Of a stretch of 36,971 nt of DNA, positions 7,190-15,497 are shown one piece after another. How positions within the stretch are numbered: the first letter of the stretch is position 1; each line of letters begins with the position of its first letter. Made by a program: the position numbers and the translations under genes. Source of the stretch: Corynebacterium sp. GTDB lineage: Bacteria > Actinomycetota > Actinomycetes > Mycobacteriales > Mycobacteriaceae. Where the stretch lies: assembly GCF_030532325.1 (NCBI RefSeq), contig NZ_JAUNLS010000021.1:1-36971 (forward strand), in the 5' to 3' direction. The notes beneath the pieces were generated by a model. It saw only the letters and a program-made list of their open reading frames with translations, did not search any database and had not been told where the DNA came from.

Positions 7190-7828
7190 ATGATCAGGGT
7201 CTTGCTGGCGGATGATCACGAAATTGTCCGTCTGGGCTTGCGCTCCGTGCTGGAGGGCGCCGAGGACATCGAGGTCGTGGGGGAAGTCGCTACCGCTGAA
7301 GCCGCCGTTTCCGCCGCGCAGGCAGGGGGCATCGACGTGCTGCTCATGGATCTGCGCTTCGGCGCCGGCGTGGAGGGCATGCGCGTCATGGGTGGTGCGG
7401 AGGCCACCGCGGCTATCCGCTCCTCCATGGCCAACCCGCCGAAAGTCCTGGTGGTGACCAACTATGACACCGACGCCGACATCCTCGGCGCCATCGAGGC
7501 CGGCGCGGTGGGCTACCTGCTCAAGGACGCCCCGCCGACGGAGCTGCTGGCCGCCGTGCGCTCGGCAGCGGAGGGCGATTCCGCGCTCTCCCCGGTGGTG
7601 GCGGACCGCCTCATGACGCGCGTGCGCACCCCGCGCACCTCGCTGACCCCGCGCGAGCTGGAGGTGCTCAAGCTGGTGGCGGCGGGCTCCTCCAACAAGG
7701 AGATCGGCGTGGAGCTCATGCTCTCTGAGGCGACGGTTAAGTCCCACCTTGTCCACATCTACGACAAGCTGGGCGTGCGCTCGCGCACCTCCGCCGTGGC
7801 GGCCGCGCGCGAGCAGGGCGTGCTCTAG
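7190..7828 (+). CDS. hrrA: NarL/FixJ-type response regulator (HrrA-like)
   Basis: A 212-residue DNA-binding response regulator. The receiver domain (residues 1-120) has the acidic pair Asp8/Asp9, the phospho-acceptor Asp54 in LLMDLRFG and the Lys of the LLKDAPP loop. The LuxR-type helix-turn-helix is at about 146-210, with LTPRELEVLKLVAAGSSNKEIG and SEATVKSHLVHIYDKLGV. GAGGAGGAAG precedes the ATG. The 49-bp gap to the kinase holds a small hairpin, GCGC-GAAAG-GCGC at about 7158-7170, which may shape the transcript. In corynebacteria HrrA controls heme oxygenase, respiratory and heme biosynthesis genes; by position and sequence this is the likely orthologue, though the family is large. The gene ends 7 bp from the convergent lsr2. 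Confidence 0.85.
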   Translation: MIRVLLADDHEIVRLGLRSVLEGAEDIEVVGEVATAEAAVSAAQAGGIDVLLMDLRFGAGVEGMRVMGGAEATAAIRSSMANPPKVLVVTNYDTDADILGAIEAGAVGYLLKDAPPTELLAAVRSAAEGDSALSPVVADRLMTRVRTPRTSLTPRELEVLKLVAAGSSNKEIGVELMLSEATVKSHLVHIYDKLGVRSRTSAVAAAREQGVL

Positions 7829-7835
7829 GGGGCTT

Positions 7836-8153
7836 TTAGACCGCGTGGGCCTCGTTGTAGGCGTCGATGACGCTGTGCGGGATCTTGCCGCGGTGGGCCA
7901 CGGGGATGCCCTGCTCGCGGGCCCAGGCGCGGACCTTGCTGGGATCCACGCGGCGGTTGTCGCGGTCTGGGGCGATGCGGGCCGCCTCGATGTAGGGGGT
8001 CATCATCTCATGGAAGGCGCGGGCGTTCTCGCGGGACAGATCCAGCAGATAGTTCTTGCCGTTGACGCTGAAGCGGATGACTTCCAGCTCGTCCTCGTTG
8101 ATGGGGGTGTGGTCGATGTCGTCGAAGAATTGGGTGACTTCACGGCGGGCCAT
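7836..8153 (-). CDS. lsr2: Lsr2-family nucleoid-associated protein
   Basis: A 105-residue xenogeneic silencer that binds AT-rich DNA in the minor groove and bridges it. The N-terminal dimerisation domain (MARREVTQFFDDID...) and C-terminal DNA-binding domain (SKVRAWAREQGIPVAHRGKIPHSVIDAY) match the family at its usual length. The AT-hook-like motif here is RGK rather than the RGR of mycobacterial Lsr2. ATG 8153 is chosen over the ORF start at 8243 because family homology begins at MARR and GGAG lies upstream. The 270-bp region upstream is markedly AT-rich, which fits self-binding and autoregulation. It converges on the HrrA-like gene with a 7-bp gap. Confidence 0.93.
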   Translation of the reverse strand: MARREVTQFFDDIDHTPINEDELEVIRFSVNGKNYLLDLSRENARAFHEMMTPYIEAARIAPDRDNRRVDPSKVRAWAREQGIPVAHRGKIPHSVIDAYNEAHAV

Positions 8154-8380
8154 AGGTGCTCCAATATATGTGTCAGTTAAGAAAGTGTTTTCATCAGTGT
8201 CTCTGCCCTGTATGGCCGGGGAAGATTCGGCCTTAAGAAGCAACGAGAGTTTGCCCCTTTTGTTTACACAATAACAAGCATTCTTACGGCGCGCGAAGTA
8301 GGCGTTCTTTTTTCATCGTAGGAAAAAGTGAATTAGAATTTTGGTCCGCATAATGAACTCATATGTCCAGCTCATGCAGG
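8154..8380. promoter_or_regulatory. AT-rich intergenic region upstream of lsr2
   Basis: About 230 bp without a gene and clearly richer in A+T than its surroundings, with runs such as CAATATATG, TTTTGTTTACACAATAAC and TTCTTTTTTCATC. It must contain the lsr2 promoter on the minus strand. AT-rich DNA is the preferred substrate of Lsr2, so negative autoregulation is a reasonable guess. Confidence 0.45.
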
Positions 8381-8411
8381 CAAAAGAAAAACCCTGCCGG
8401 GCGGGCAGGGT
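8381..8411 (-). terminator. Rho-independent terminator of the DUF6474 gene
   Basis: ACCCTGCC (8391-8398) and GGCAGGGT (8404-8411) form a perfect 8-bp stem with a 5-nt loop. Read on the minus strand, it is followed by TTTTTCTTTT. It lies 15 bp past the stop codon at 8426. Confidence 0.85.
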
Positions 8412-8425
8412 CTAAAAAGGCCAAA

Positions 8426-9058
8426 CTAGGCGGAAAGCTTTTCCTGGATTGCCTCGGTGATGGCGTCAATTTCCGAGTTAATCGAGGAGTGTGCGCGGCG
8501 TCGCTGTGCCTCGGTCATGAACTCTGCATTGTCAATTGCCGTATCGAGCTCGGTGAGACGTTCCTTAACGTCGCGCTTGAACCCGGCGGGAACCTCGGCA
8601 TTCTGCAGGGAATTGCGAATGCCCGCCACGCGCGCCTTGAGCGGCGCGCCGTGGCCGGAGAAGGAGGCCAGCTGATCGGCGCTGACGCCTGCCTTCTGCG
8701 CGCGCTTCTTCTCCAGCTGATCCTGCGCGGCGGTCACACCGCGGTAGATCAGCGGCAGCAGCAACGGGGCGGCGGTACGCAGTGCACCCGCGTAGCGTTT
8801 GACGTTATCGCGGTTAAAGCGGCCCTTCTTGATGCGCTCCAGCTCGGCCTTGGCCATCTTGTACTCGTGCTTGCGGCGGTTCTTCAGACCCTTGTTCTCG
8901 GCCTTAATCAGCGCCTTTTCCTGCTTGGCCAGCAGCTTCTGCTGGCGGCGACGCGCCTTGTCTGCAGCCTTGACCTCAGCCTTCGCGCGCGTCTTCGCGG
9001 CCTTGGCCTCGGCGCGGGCCTCGATGCGCGCCTTGCGGAGTTTCTTCATAATGCTCAT
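8426..9058 (-). CDS. DUF6474 family protein
   Basis: A 210-residue protein of unknown function found in corynebacteria and relatives. The first ~90 residues are a very basic, Ala/Lys/Arg-rich helical region (KKLRKARIEARAEAKAAK and onwards) that reads as a long coiled coil. A hydrophobic stretch around residues 92-106 (ALRTAAPLLLPLIYRGV) may contact the membrane. The rest (about 110-210) looks like an alpha-helical bundle (VKERLTELDTAIDNAEF). ATG 9058 has GAAGGA 7 nt upstream; the longer start at 9097 lacks one. It is divergent from the TM0106-type nuclease gene and has its own terminator, so it is monocistronic. No role is assigned. Confidence 0.7.
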   Translation of the reverse strand: MSIMKKLRKARIEARAEAKAAKTRAKAEVKAADKARRRQQKLLAKQEKALIKAENKGLKNRRKHEYKMAKAELERIKKGRFNRDNVKRYAGALRTAAPLLLPLIYRGVTAAQDQLEKKRAQKAGVSADQLASFSGHGAPLKARVAGIRNSLQNAEVPAGFKRDVKERLTELDTAIDNAEFMTEAQRRRAHSSINSEIDAITEAIQEKLSA

Positions 9059-9121
9059 TAAAAGTCCTTCGTTAGGGTGTGGGTTCAACTTTAGCAAGCT
9101 GGTCGGTTAAGCTCACCCGGT

Positions 9122-10567
9122 GTGAAGGATGTGCTCGCCGCTGGAGACCTCGTGGGGTGCCGCTACCGTGTGGTGCAGCGGCGCGCCCACCCGGACGTGC
9201 CGCGCACCCACGCCAGCCTAGCCCGCGCCGAGCGCCACGCCGCGGCTATTGCGGCCGTGCTGGCCAAGCTCCCCCGCAAGGCCCCAGGGCGCTTCCGCCG
9301 CATCGATCTGGAGGGCACGGACTGGGAGCGTTCCATGGCTACCCTCGAGGCGATGGCCGCCGGTTATACCCACATCACCAATGCGGTGCTGAGCACCGCG
9401 ACATGGATGGTCAAGGTGGAGCTTCTGCTGCGCGAGGGCGAGGCTTACACCCCGATCATCGTCTCGAACCACCGCATCGCCCGCCCGCACTCCTCGGCCC
9501 GTACCCCGGCGGTGCCCACCCACCGGCTGGGGCTGAGCCAGCCGCTGGAGCTGAGGTACAAGACCAAGCACCACGCCATCGACGGCTACCGCCTGGGTCT
9601 GGCCGCCCGCGGGCTGGAGGCGGCGGGGATGAATTCGGGCCGAGGCGGAGCCATTGGCCAGGACCGTGACCACGCCTTCTTCACTGACACCGCGCGATAC
9701 CAGGTGGAGGAGGCGCTCAACCAGCCGCTGCCTAGCGCCCCGCGCCGCGTCAAGGAGTGCGCCAGCTGCCGTTTCTGGCAGCTCTGCGAGCCGGAGCTGC
9801 GCGCCCGGGATGAGATCTCGCTCTTCCTCCCGGGGGATCGAGCGCGCGACTTCCGCGAGTGCGGCATCGACACGGTGCAGGGGCTTGTTGAGGCCCGCCT
9901 TGGTGAACCCTCCGCCCTCGCCGCCGCCTGGCAGCGCGATATCCCGCTGCTGCGCCGCGACTCCGTGGCGGTGCCGCGCGCGGACGTCGAGGTGGACGTG
10001 GACATGGAGGCCTACATGGATCAGGGCGTCTACCTGTGGGGCGCGTGGCACGAGGGCCGCTACCATCCCTTTGTCACCTGGGATCCGCTGGGCGGGCGTG
10101 CGGAGGCGGCCACCGTGGCGCAGTTCTGGCGGTGGCTTATGGGCCTGCGCGCCCAAGCCCACGCGGAGGGCAAGACCTTCGCCGCCTACTGCTATTCCGC
10201 GCACGGGGAGAACCACTGGCTTCGCCGCTGCGCCCAGCGCTTTGGCACCCCGGGGGCTGAGGAGGTCGAGGCCTTCATCAACTCCCCGGAGTGGGTGGAT
10301 CTCTTCGTCCACGTCAAGCGCAGTTTTGCCGGGCCCTTTGGGCTGAGCCTCAAGACGGTCGCCCCCGTGGCCGGCTTTGCCTGGCCGGAGGAGTTCGACG
10401 GCGAGGAGTCCGTCAACGCGCGCCGCGAAGCTCTGGCTGGGGATACCCACGCGCGGCAGCAGATCCTGGATTACAACGCCGGCGACGTCCAGGCCACCCG
10501 GGTGGTGCGCGAGTGGATGAGCGCCGGCGCGCCAGGCATCCCGGATCTGCGGGACTTCCTGCGCTAA
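9122..10567 (+). CDS. TM0106-family RecB-like putative nuclease
   Basis: A 481-residue protein of the TM0106 family, which joins a RecB-like (PD-(D/E)XK) region to a C-terminal RNase H-like domain. The cysteine cluster ECASCRFWQLCEPEL at about residues 212-226 resembles the Fe-S-coordinating cysteines of RecB/Cas4-type nucleases, although only three clustered Cys are visible. The C-terminal half carries an RNase_H_2-like fold with VDMEAYMDQGVYLWGAW (acidic residues), YSAHGENHWL and LDYNAGDVQATRVV (conserved Asp). It probably acts in DNA repair or processing, but no reaction is proven for this family. Translation starts at GTG 9122; TAAGCT (9108-9113) is 8 nt upstream with no Shine-Dalgarno, so the mRNA is likely leaderless. 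Confidence 0.8.
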   Translation: MKDVLAAGDLVGCRYRVVQRRAHPDVPRTHASLARAERHAAAIAAVLAKLPRKAPGRFRRIDLEGTDWERSMATLEAMAAGYTHITNAVLSTATWMVKVELLLREGEAYTPIIVSNHRIARPHSSARTPAVPTHRLGLSQPLELRYKTKHHAIDGYRLGLAARGLEAAGMNSGRGGAIGQDRDHAFFTDTARYQVEEALNQPLPSAPRRVKECASCRFWQLCEPELRARDEISLFLPGDRARDFRECGIDTVQGLVEARLGEPSALAAAWQRDIPLLRRDSVAVPRADVEVDVDMEAYMDQGVYLWGAWHEGRYHPFVTWDPLGGRAEAATVAQFWRWLMGLRAQAHAEGKTFAAYCYSAHGENHWLRRCAQRFGTPGAEEVEAFINSPEWVDLFVHVKRSFAGPFGLSLKTVAPVAGFAWPEEFDGEESVNARREALAGDTHARQQILDYNAGDVQATRVVREWMSAGAPGIPDLRDFLR

Positions 10568-10574
10568 ACCCGGC

Positions 10575-11855
10575 TCACAGCGCGGCCAGCAGGGCCAGCA
10601 CTGCGATGCCCGCCCAGACCTGGCTCCACGGCGCGGCAGCCTCGGGCGCTGGGCCCTCGGCCTTGCCCTGGATGACGGCCTTCTGCGCCTTGACCGCGCG
10701 GATCATGAGCGGCAGCAGCGCGGCCAGCGCGCCCAGGCACAGCGCGGAGGCGCCCACCATGGTCCAGGAGTTGCTGGTGATAAGCCACAGCCCCAGGCCG
10801 CCGTTGACAAAGGTGGCGCGCAACAGCCCCATGCGGTTGAGCTCGCGCAGTCCGGCGCGGGTGGCCGCGGGCCCGCCGCCCATCGTGGTGGGCAACAGGT
10901 AGCACATGGTGCCGATGAGCAGCTGGCCGGCAAAACCCACCACCAGCGCCAGCATGGGCACCTTGGGCTCCGGGGTGAAGAAGTGCTCGACGCTGTAGTA
11001 GGCCAGCCCGCCCACCAGCCAGAAGTTGGCCAGCAGGGCGGAGACCGCGGGGTAGGTCAGCCGGCTGGGCTGCTCGGTGCCGGCGCGCAGCGCGGTGGCC
11101 ACCCAGCCCTGCAGGCTCAAGGCCCAGCCCACGCAGTAGAGAAGAAGCCCCGCTTGCGGCACGTTGATAATCGCCCCCAGCAAGGTGGCCACCACGCCCG
11201 CGGCGAGCAGCCAGAAGCTCGGCCGCATGCGCGGGTTGACCCCCTGGGTGCGCCACATGGCGGGAAAGAGGATGGTCAGCGAGCCGGCCGCGGCTAGGCC
11301 CACGAAGCCGCCCACATTGGCCGCCACGTGCGCGATAATCAGCTGCGGCTGGCTGGGGAAGGCCGCGAGCACTCCGCCCAGGCAGGCGCCGACGGCCAGG
11401 AAGAGCGCCGAGCCCACGTACGCGGCCACCACGGGGCGGAAGCGCTTGTTCTCTGCCTGGCGCCACAGCCGGGCGAGCTCGGCGGCGTGCCAGAGCACCA
11501 TCGCCGTGACCAGTGCGGCACCGACGGCGGTGAGGATCCAATGCGGCGGCCAGGACTCGGCGAAGAGCTGTCCGGCAATCACCACGACGATGCCGAGGTT
11601 GAGCAGGTAAATGCGCCGCAGCTGGCGCGGACGGGCGGAATCCGGCAGCTTGAGCTGAACGAACTTCTCGGTGAGATGCTGCGACCACACCATGATGCTG
11701 TTGGTGAGGATGCCCAGGGTAAACAGGTGGATGAGCACCCAGCGGTAGTTGGGGATGAGGATGTGGCTCAGCCCGATGATGAGGAAGACCACCATCCAGA
11801 TGCTGACGGGACGGGATGCCTTGCGATGCCACGTGCGCGCTGACCACTTATCCAT
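10575..11855 (-). CDS. Polytopic membrane protein, NnrS/NirK-membrane-domain-like
   Basis: A 426-residue protein with about twelve hydrophobic segments. His residues sit inside or at the edge of helices: LIHLFTLG, WSQHLTEKF, LWHAAEL, IIAHVAANVGG and VEHFF. This resembles heme-copper oxidase subunit I/NnrS-like proteins and, as I recall, the membrane domain placed before the cupredoxin part of some actinobacterial copper nitrite reductases. No cupredoxin domain follows here: the protein ends after its last helix. Such proteins are often mislabelled beta-carotene monooxygenase. The ATG at 11855 lies 11 bp after the MFS stop codon, with TAAACT (11869-11864) 8 nt upstream and no Shine-Dalgarno. 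It may be in an operon with the MFS gene or have its own promoter. Function unknown. Confidence 0.55.
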   Translation of the reverse strand: MDKWSARTWHRKASRPVSIWMVVFLIIGLSHILIPNYRWVLIHLFTLGILTNSIMVWSQHLTEKFVQLKLPDSARPRQLRRIYLLNLGIVVVIAGQLFAESWPPHWILTAVGAALVTAMVLWHAAELARLWRQAENKRFRPVVAAYVGSALFLAVGACLGGVLAAFPSQPQLIIAHVAANVGGFVGLAAAGSLTILFPAMWRTQGVNPRMRPSFWLLAAGVVATLLGAIINVPQAGLLLYCVGWALSLQGWVATALRAGTEQPSRLTYPAVSALLANFWLVGGLAYYSVEHFFTPEPKVPMLALVVGFAGQLLIGTMCYLLPTTMGGGPAATRAGLRELNRMGLLRATFVNGGLGLWLITSNSWTMVGASALCLGALAALLPLMIRAVKAQKAVIQGKAEGPAPEAAAPWSQVWAGIAVLALLAAL

Positions 11856-11866
11856 AAAACACGAGT

Positions 11867-13030
11867 TTATCCGTTTTTTCTCGCGAACCAGGTGAGCACC
11901 ACCAGTCCAGCGCTAATGGCGGTGAAGATGCAGATGAAGATGGTCCAGCTGACGGCGTCGAAAAGCAGGCCCGCTGAAGCGCCCAGGATGGAGCTGCCCC
12001 AGTAATAGAAGAAGACGTAGAGGCTCGAGGCCTCGGCCCTATCGTGGGTGGCGATGTGCCCCACCCAGCCGGAGGCTGTGGCGTGCGCGGCGAAGAAACC
12101 CACGGTAAACAGCACGATGCCGCTGAGCACGGCAAAAAGCGGCCCGGCGCACAGGGCGATGCCCACGGCCAGCAGCAGGCAGGAGACCATGAGCGTGGGC
12201 CCGTGCCCCCAGCGGTTGACCAGGGAGCCCGCCCGCGCCGAGGACCACGTGCCGGTGAGGTAGAAGAGGAAGACTAGGCCCGCGATGCCCGGGGCGAGCC
12301 CGAAGTGATGGATGAGGCGGAAACTCAAGAAGTTGTAGAGCGCCACGAAGGTGCCCATGGCCACGAAAGCCACGATGAACAGCGGGATGAGGCGCCTATC
12401 GCACGCGTGCCTGGCGATGGCGCGCAGCTCGCTGCCGAAGTGAATCTCCTTGGGGCGGAAGTTGCGCGGTGAGGGCAAGAGCAGCGCGCCGATGATGGCG
12501 AAGGTGAGCGTGACCAGGCTGGACCCGGCCAGGGCCCAGCGCCAGGAGGTGAACTCGAGCAGTCCGGTGGGGATGAGGCGGCCGGTCAGCCCGCCCACGG
12601 TGGTGCCGGCGATGTAAAGGCCCATGGCGCGGGCGATCTGGTTGGAGTCGAGCTCCTCGGAAATCCACGCCATGGCGGTGGCCGGGGCGCCGGCCATCAC
12701 GGCCCCCTGCAGGCCGCGCACCGCGATGAGCGCGCCCGGGGTGGGGGCCAGGGGAACGAGCATGCCGATGAGCGTGGCGGACACCGTGGAGATGAGTAGC
12801 ATGCGGCCGCGCCCGAAGCGCTCGGAGAGGATGGACATGGGGATCACGCACATGGCCAGCGCGCCGGTGGCGGCCGAGATGGTCATGGCGGCCTCGGCGG
12901 AGCTCATGCCCATGTCCTCGACGAGTGCGGGGAGCATGGCTTGGGTGGGGTAGAGGCCGGAGAAGATGGCCAGCCCCACAAAGAGCATGGCAATGGTGGC
13001 GCGCCGGGTTCGAGTCATGGAGACAAGCAT
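11867..13030 (-). CDS. Major facilitator superfamily transporter
   Basis: A 387-residue inner-membrane transporter with twelve predicted helices. The loop between helices 2 and 3 carries SILSERFGRGRMLL, the MFS motif A (GxxxDRxGRR type). A second, symmetric RWGHG element occurs at about residue 267 between helices 8 and 9. The family matches the drug/proton antiporter (YnfM/YdhP-like) branch; the substrate is unknown. The start could be ATG 13030 or ATG 13018; neither has a clear ribosome binding site. It is divergent from a LysR-type regulator, a common arrangement in which the regulator controls the transporter. The membrane protein gene follows 11 bp downstream on the same strand. Confidence 0.88.
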   Translation of the reverse strand: MLVSMTRTRRATIAMLFVGLAIFSGLYPTQAMLPALVEDMGMSSAEAAMTISAATGALAMCVIPMSILSERFGRGRMLLISTVSATLIGMLVPLAPTPGALIAVRGLQGAVMAGAPATAMAWISEELDSNQIARAMGLYIAGTTVGGLTGRLIPTGLLEFTSWRWALAGSSLVTLTFAIIGALLLPSPRNFRPKEIHFGSELRAIARHACDRRLIPLFIVAFVAMGTFVALYNFLSFRLIHHFGLAPGIAGLVFLFYLTGTWSSARAGSLVNRWGHGPTLMVSCLLLAVGIALCAGPLFAVLSGIVLFTVGFFAAHATASGWVGHIATHDRAEASSLYVFFYYWGSSILGASAGLLFDAVSWTIFICIFTAISAGLVVLTWFARKNG

Positions 13031-13078
13031 GCGCTACCGTGGGTGATGTGTAAAATGTGCAAAAGTGTCCTGCGCCAT

Positions 13079-13096
13079 GCACAGTATGCATAGTGC
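13079..13096. promoter_or_regulatory. Palindrome between MFS and LysR genes
   Basis: GCACAGTATGCATAGTGC (13079-13096) contains the perfect 8-bp palindrome TATGCATA with GCAC and GTGC at the outer ends. It lies in the 94-bp divergent region and is a candidate binding site for the LysR-type regulator. Confidence 0.4.
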
Positions 13097-13124
13097 GTGC
13101 TCCGCGCCCCAAGGAAGATGCCTT

Positions 13125-13997
13125 ATGAACCTTGATGACGTCCGCGGCGTCGTAGCCGTGGCGGACTACGGTCTGGTCGGCGCGGCTGCCGACGCCCTCG
13201 GACTCTCCCAATCCGCGCTCAGCCGCCGCGTGCAACGCGTGGAACAACAGGTGGGCGCCAGCCTCTTCGAGCGCTCCGGGCGCAGGCTGAGCCTCAATTC
13301 CCGCGGGCGTGCCTTTGTCACCCACGCGCGCACCATGCTCACAGCTGAGGCCAGTGCCCGCGACGCCGTCTCCCGCCTCATGGATCCGGAGCGCGGCACC
13401 GTGTGCCTGGACTTCATGCACTCGCTGGGCACGTGGATGGTCCCTGACCTGGTGGGGCGCTACCGCTCGGCGCACCCGGGCGTGGATATTCGCCTGCACC
13501 AGGGCGCGGCCCGGGCGCTGGTGGACCGCGTGCTGGCCGGCGAGTCCGATCTCGCGCTGGTGGGCCCGCGCCCGCAGGAGGAGGTGGGCCGGGAGCTCAA
13601 CTGGCACCTCATCGAGCGCCAGCGCCTAGGCCTGGCGGTGCCGGAGGGCCATTGGGCCGCCGGCCGTAGCAGCGCGCGCATGGAGGAGTTCCGCGACGAG
13701 CCCTTCATTGGCATGCTGCCTGGCTACGGCACCCGCATGCTTCTCGACGAGCTCACCTCGCACGCCGGCTTCAGCCCCCGCTTGGTTTTCGAGTCCATGG
13801 AGCTGAGCACCGTCGCGGGCCTGGTGGCCGCCGGACTTGGGGTGGCGCTGCTGCCCCTGGATGATCCCTACCTGCATACGGAAAACCTCATCGCGCTCGA
13901 CCCGCCTGCCCACCGCGAGCTGGGCCTCGTATGGCGCCGCGGCGATGACGCCCCCGCCGCCGCCCAGATGCGGGCCTTCATTCAGGCGCAGGGCTGA
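13125..13997 (+). CDS. LysR-family transcriptional regulator
   Basis: A 290-residue regulator. The N-terminal winged helix-turn-helix (residues 1-60) shows VVAVADYGLVGAAADALGLSQ and SALSRRVQRVEQQVGASLF, the LysR signature. The substrate-binding domain follows from about residue 85 (GTVCLDFMHSLGTWMVPDL), with VAAGLGVALLPL near residue 240, where LysR proteins contact the co-inducer cleft. ATG 13125 is preferred over the ORF start at 13065 because LysR homology begins at MNLDDV and AAGGAAG precedes it. It is divergent from the MFS transporter, its likely target, with a palindrome in between. The ligand is unknown. Confidence 0.9.
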   Translation: MNLDDVRGVVAVADYGLVGAAADALGLSQSALSRRVQRVEQQVGASLFERSGRRLSLNSRGRAFVTHARTMLTAEASARDAVSRLMDPERGTVCLDFMHSLGTWMVPDLVGRYRSAHPGVDIRLHQGAARALVDRVLAGESDLALVGPRPQEEVGRELNWHLIERQRLGLAVPEGHWAAGRSSARMEEFRDEPFIGMLPGYGTRMLLDELTSHAGFSPRLVFESMELSTVAGLVAAGLGVALLPLDDPYLHTENLIALDPPAHRELGLVWRRGDDAPAAAQMRAFIQAQG

Positions 13998-14008
13998 TGA
14001 AGGGGAAA

Positions 14009-14042
14009 GCCCCCGGCCGCACGCGAGGTGCAGGCCGAGGGC
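14009..14042. terminator. Hairpin between convergent lysR-type gene and sodA
   Basis: GCCCCCGGCC...GGCCGAGGGC can fold into an interrupted GC-rich stem with an internal GCAC/GGTGC pairing. On the minus strand it is followed by the short T-containing run CTTTCCCCTT. It lies 12 bp after the LysR stop and 25 bp past the sodA stop, so it could terminate both weakly. Confidence 0.45.
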
Positions 14043-14066
14043 CGAATGCGCTCGAAGCGCTAGTGC

Positions 14067-14669
14067 TTACTTGGAAGCAGCAGCGTAACGCTCAGCAACG
14101 TCATCCCAGTTGAAGACGTTCCAGACTGCCTTGACGTAGTCAGCCTTCACGTTCTTGTACTGGAGGTAGAAAGCGTGCTCCCACATATCGAGCATGAGCA
14201 GCGGGGTCAGGTTCACGGAGATGTTGCCCTGCTGGTCGGTGAGCTGCTCGATGACCAGGCGGCCAGCGATGTGGTCGTAGCCCAGAACTGCCCAGCCGGA
14301 GCCTTGCAGACCCAGAGCGGCAGCGGAGAAGTGAGCCTTGAACTTCTCAAAGGAACCAAAGTCGCGGTTGATAGCCTCAGCCAGCTCGCCGGTGGGCTCG
14401 CCGCCACCGTTCGGGGAAAGGTTCTTCCAGAAGATGGAGTGGTTGGTGTGGCCACCCAGGTTGAAGGCCAGGTTCTTGGACAGTGCGCGGATGGCGTCGG
14501 GGTTAGCCTCGCCGTTGCGCTGCTCCTCCAGCGCCTCGAGGGCGGCGTTGGCGCCGGCTACGTAGCCAGCGTGGTGCTTGGAGTGGTGCAGCTCCATAAT
14601 CTCAGCGGAGATGTGGGGCTCCAGTGCGTCGTATGCGTAGTCGAGTTCCGGAAGTTCGTATACAGCCAT
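14067..14669 (-). CDS. sodA: Superoxide dismutase (Mn/Fe family, probably Mn)
   Basis: A 200-residue enzyme that converts superoxide to oxygen and hydrogen peroxide. All four metal ligands are visible: His28 (ELHHSKHH), His77 ([10 protein letters not shown]), Asp161 and His165 ([12 protein letters not shown]). [10 protein letters not shown], the Gln of [12 protein letters not shown] and the Met of LDMWEHAFY favour the manganese form. The length is standard and there is no signal peptide, although actinobacterial SODs are often found outside the cell. AAAGAAAGGA lies before the ATG, and TATCAT (14705-14700) is a possible -10 box. It is divergent from msrA, giving a paired oxidative-damage defence locus; the same pairing is known to me from C. 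glutamicum. Confidence 0.97.
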   Translation of the reverse strand: MAVYELPELDYAYDALEPHISAEIMELHHSKHHAGYVAGANAALEALEEQRNGEANPDAIRALSKNLAFNLGGHTNHSIFWKNLSPNGGGEPTGELAEAINRDFGSFEKFKAHFSAAALGLQGSGWAVLGYDHIAGRLVIEQLTDQQGNISVNLTPLLMLDMWEHAFYLQYKNVKADYVKAVWNVFNWDDVAERYAAASK

Positions 14670-14793
14670 TGTTCATTCCTTTCTTTGGGTACGTGCCCAA
14701 TGATAGGAGGGTTCGAAGAATTTAGCCACATTATTTTCTTTGGGCTATCTCCTAGCCTCGCTTCGCGGGAGGAAGCACAGCCCACCGTACCTG

Positions 14794-14799
14794 TAGAAT
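14794..14799 (+). promoter_or_regulatory. -10 box of msrA, leaderless start
   Basis: TAGAAT followed by 7 nt and the ATG at 14807. The -35 region is not clear. Confidence 0.5.
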
Positions 14800-14806
14800 C
14801 GTCGCC

Positions 14807-15460
14807 ATGTCTTGGATGTTTGCACCCGCACCGCGAATCGTTGACCGCGACGAGGCCCTGCCCGGCCGCAGCGAGCCCGTTCTTGCACACCCGCGTCCGC
14901 ACGCCGTGTTGGGCACGCCCATCACCGGCCCCTGGAAGGAAGGTCAGAAAAGCCTCATCATTGGCATCGGCTGCTTCTGGGGTGCGGAGAAGATGTTCTG
15001 GGAAAAGGAGGGCGTGGACTCCACCTCCGTGGGCTACGCCGGCGGCACCACCCCGAACCCCACCTACTACGAGGTCTGCCGGGGCTTGACCAACCACGCT
15101 GAGGTCGTGCAGATCACCTACGACCCCACCCGTGTGAGCCTGCGCGAGCTCGTCGTCATGGCGCTGGAGGCCCACGATCCCACCCAGGGCTTCCGCCAAG
15201 GCAACGACGTGGGCACCCAGTACCGCTCGGCCTTCTACCCCGAGACCGAAGCCGAGCGCGAGGAAATCCAGCACCTGGTGGATTCCTACGCCGGCAAGCT
15301 TGGCGACGCCGGCTTCGGCGCCGTCACCACCGAAGTCACCCTGCTCAGTGACACCGACTCCGGCGCCTACTACCTGGCCGAGGGCGAGCACCAGCAGTAC
15401 CTGCACAAGAACCCCAACGGCTACTGCCCGCACCACAGCACCGGCGTTAAGTGCGGCTAG
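14807..15460 (+). CDS. msrA: Peptide methionine sulfoxide reductase A
   Basis: A 217-residue cytoplasmic repair enzyme that reduces methionine-S-sulfoxide, free or in proteins. The catalytic motif GCFWGAE has Cys56 as nucleophile. YAGG, HAEVVQITYDP and the GTQYRSAFYP block follow, all typical of MsrA. The C-terminus carries two recycling cysteines, Cys207 (GYCPHH) and Cys216, so turnover through a disulfide relay (thioredoxin or mycoredoxin/mycothiol) is expected. The N-terminal ~48 residues before the core are the usual actinobacterial extension. TAGAAT (14794-14799) lies 7 nt before the ATG and there is no Shine-Dalgarno, so this is a leaderless candidate. It is divergent from sodA. Confidence 0.96.
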   Translation: MSWMFAPAPRIVDRDEALPGRSEPVLAHPRPHAVLGTPITGPWKEGQKSLIIGIGCFWGAEKMFWEKEGVDSTSVGYAGGTTPNPTYYEVCRGLTNHAEVVQITYDPTRVSLRELVVMALEAHDPTQGFRQGNDVGTQYRSAFYPETEAEREEIQHLVDSYAGKLGDAGFGAVTTEVTLLSDTDSGAYYLAEGEHQQYLHKNPNGYCPHHSTGVKCG

Positions 15461-15497
15461 GCCAAGCGCGCTGAGACAGCGCTGAGGCAGAGTGCGG

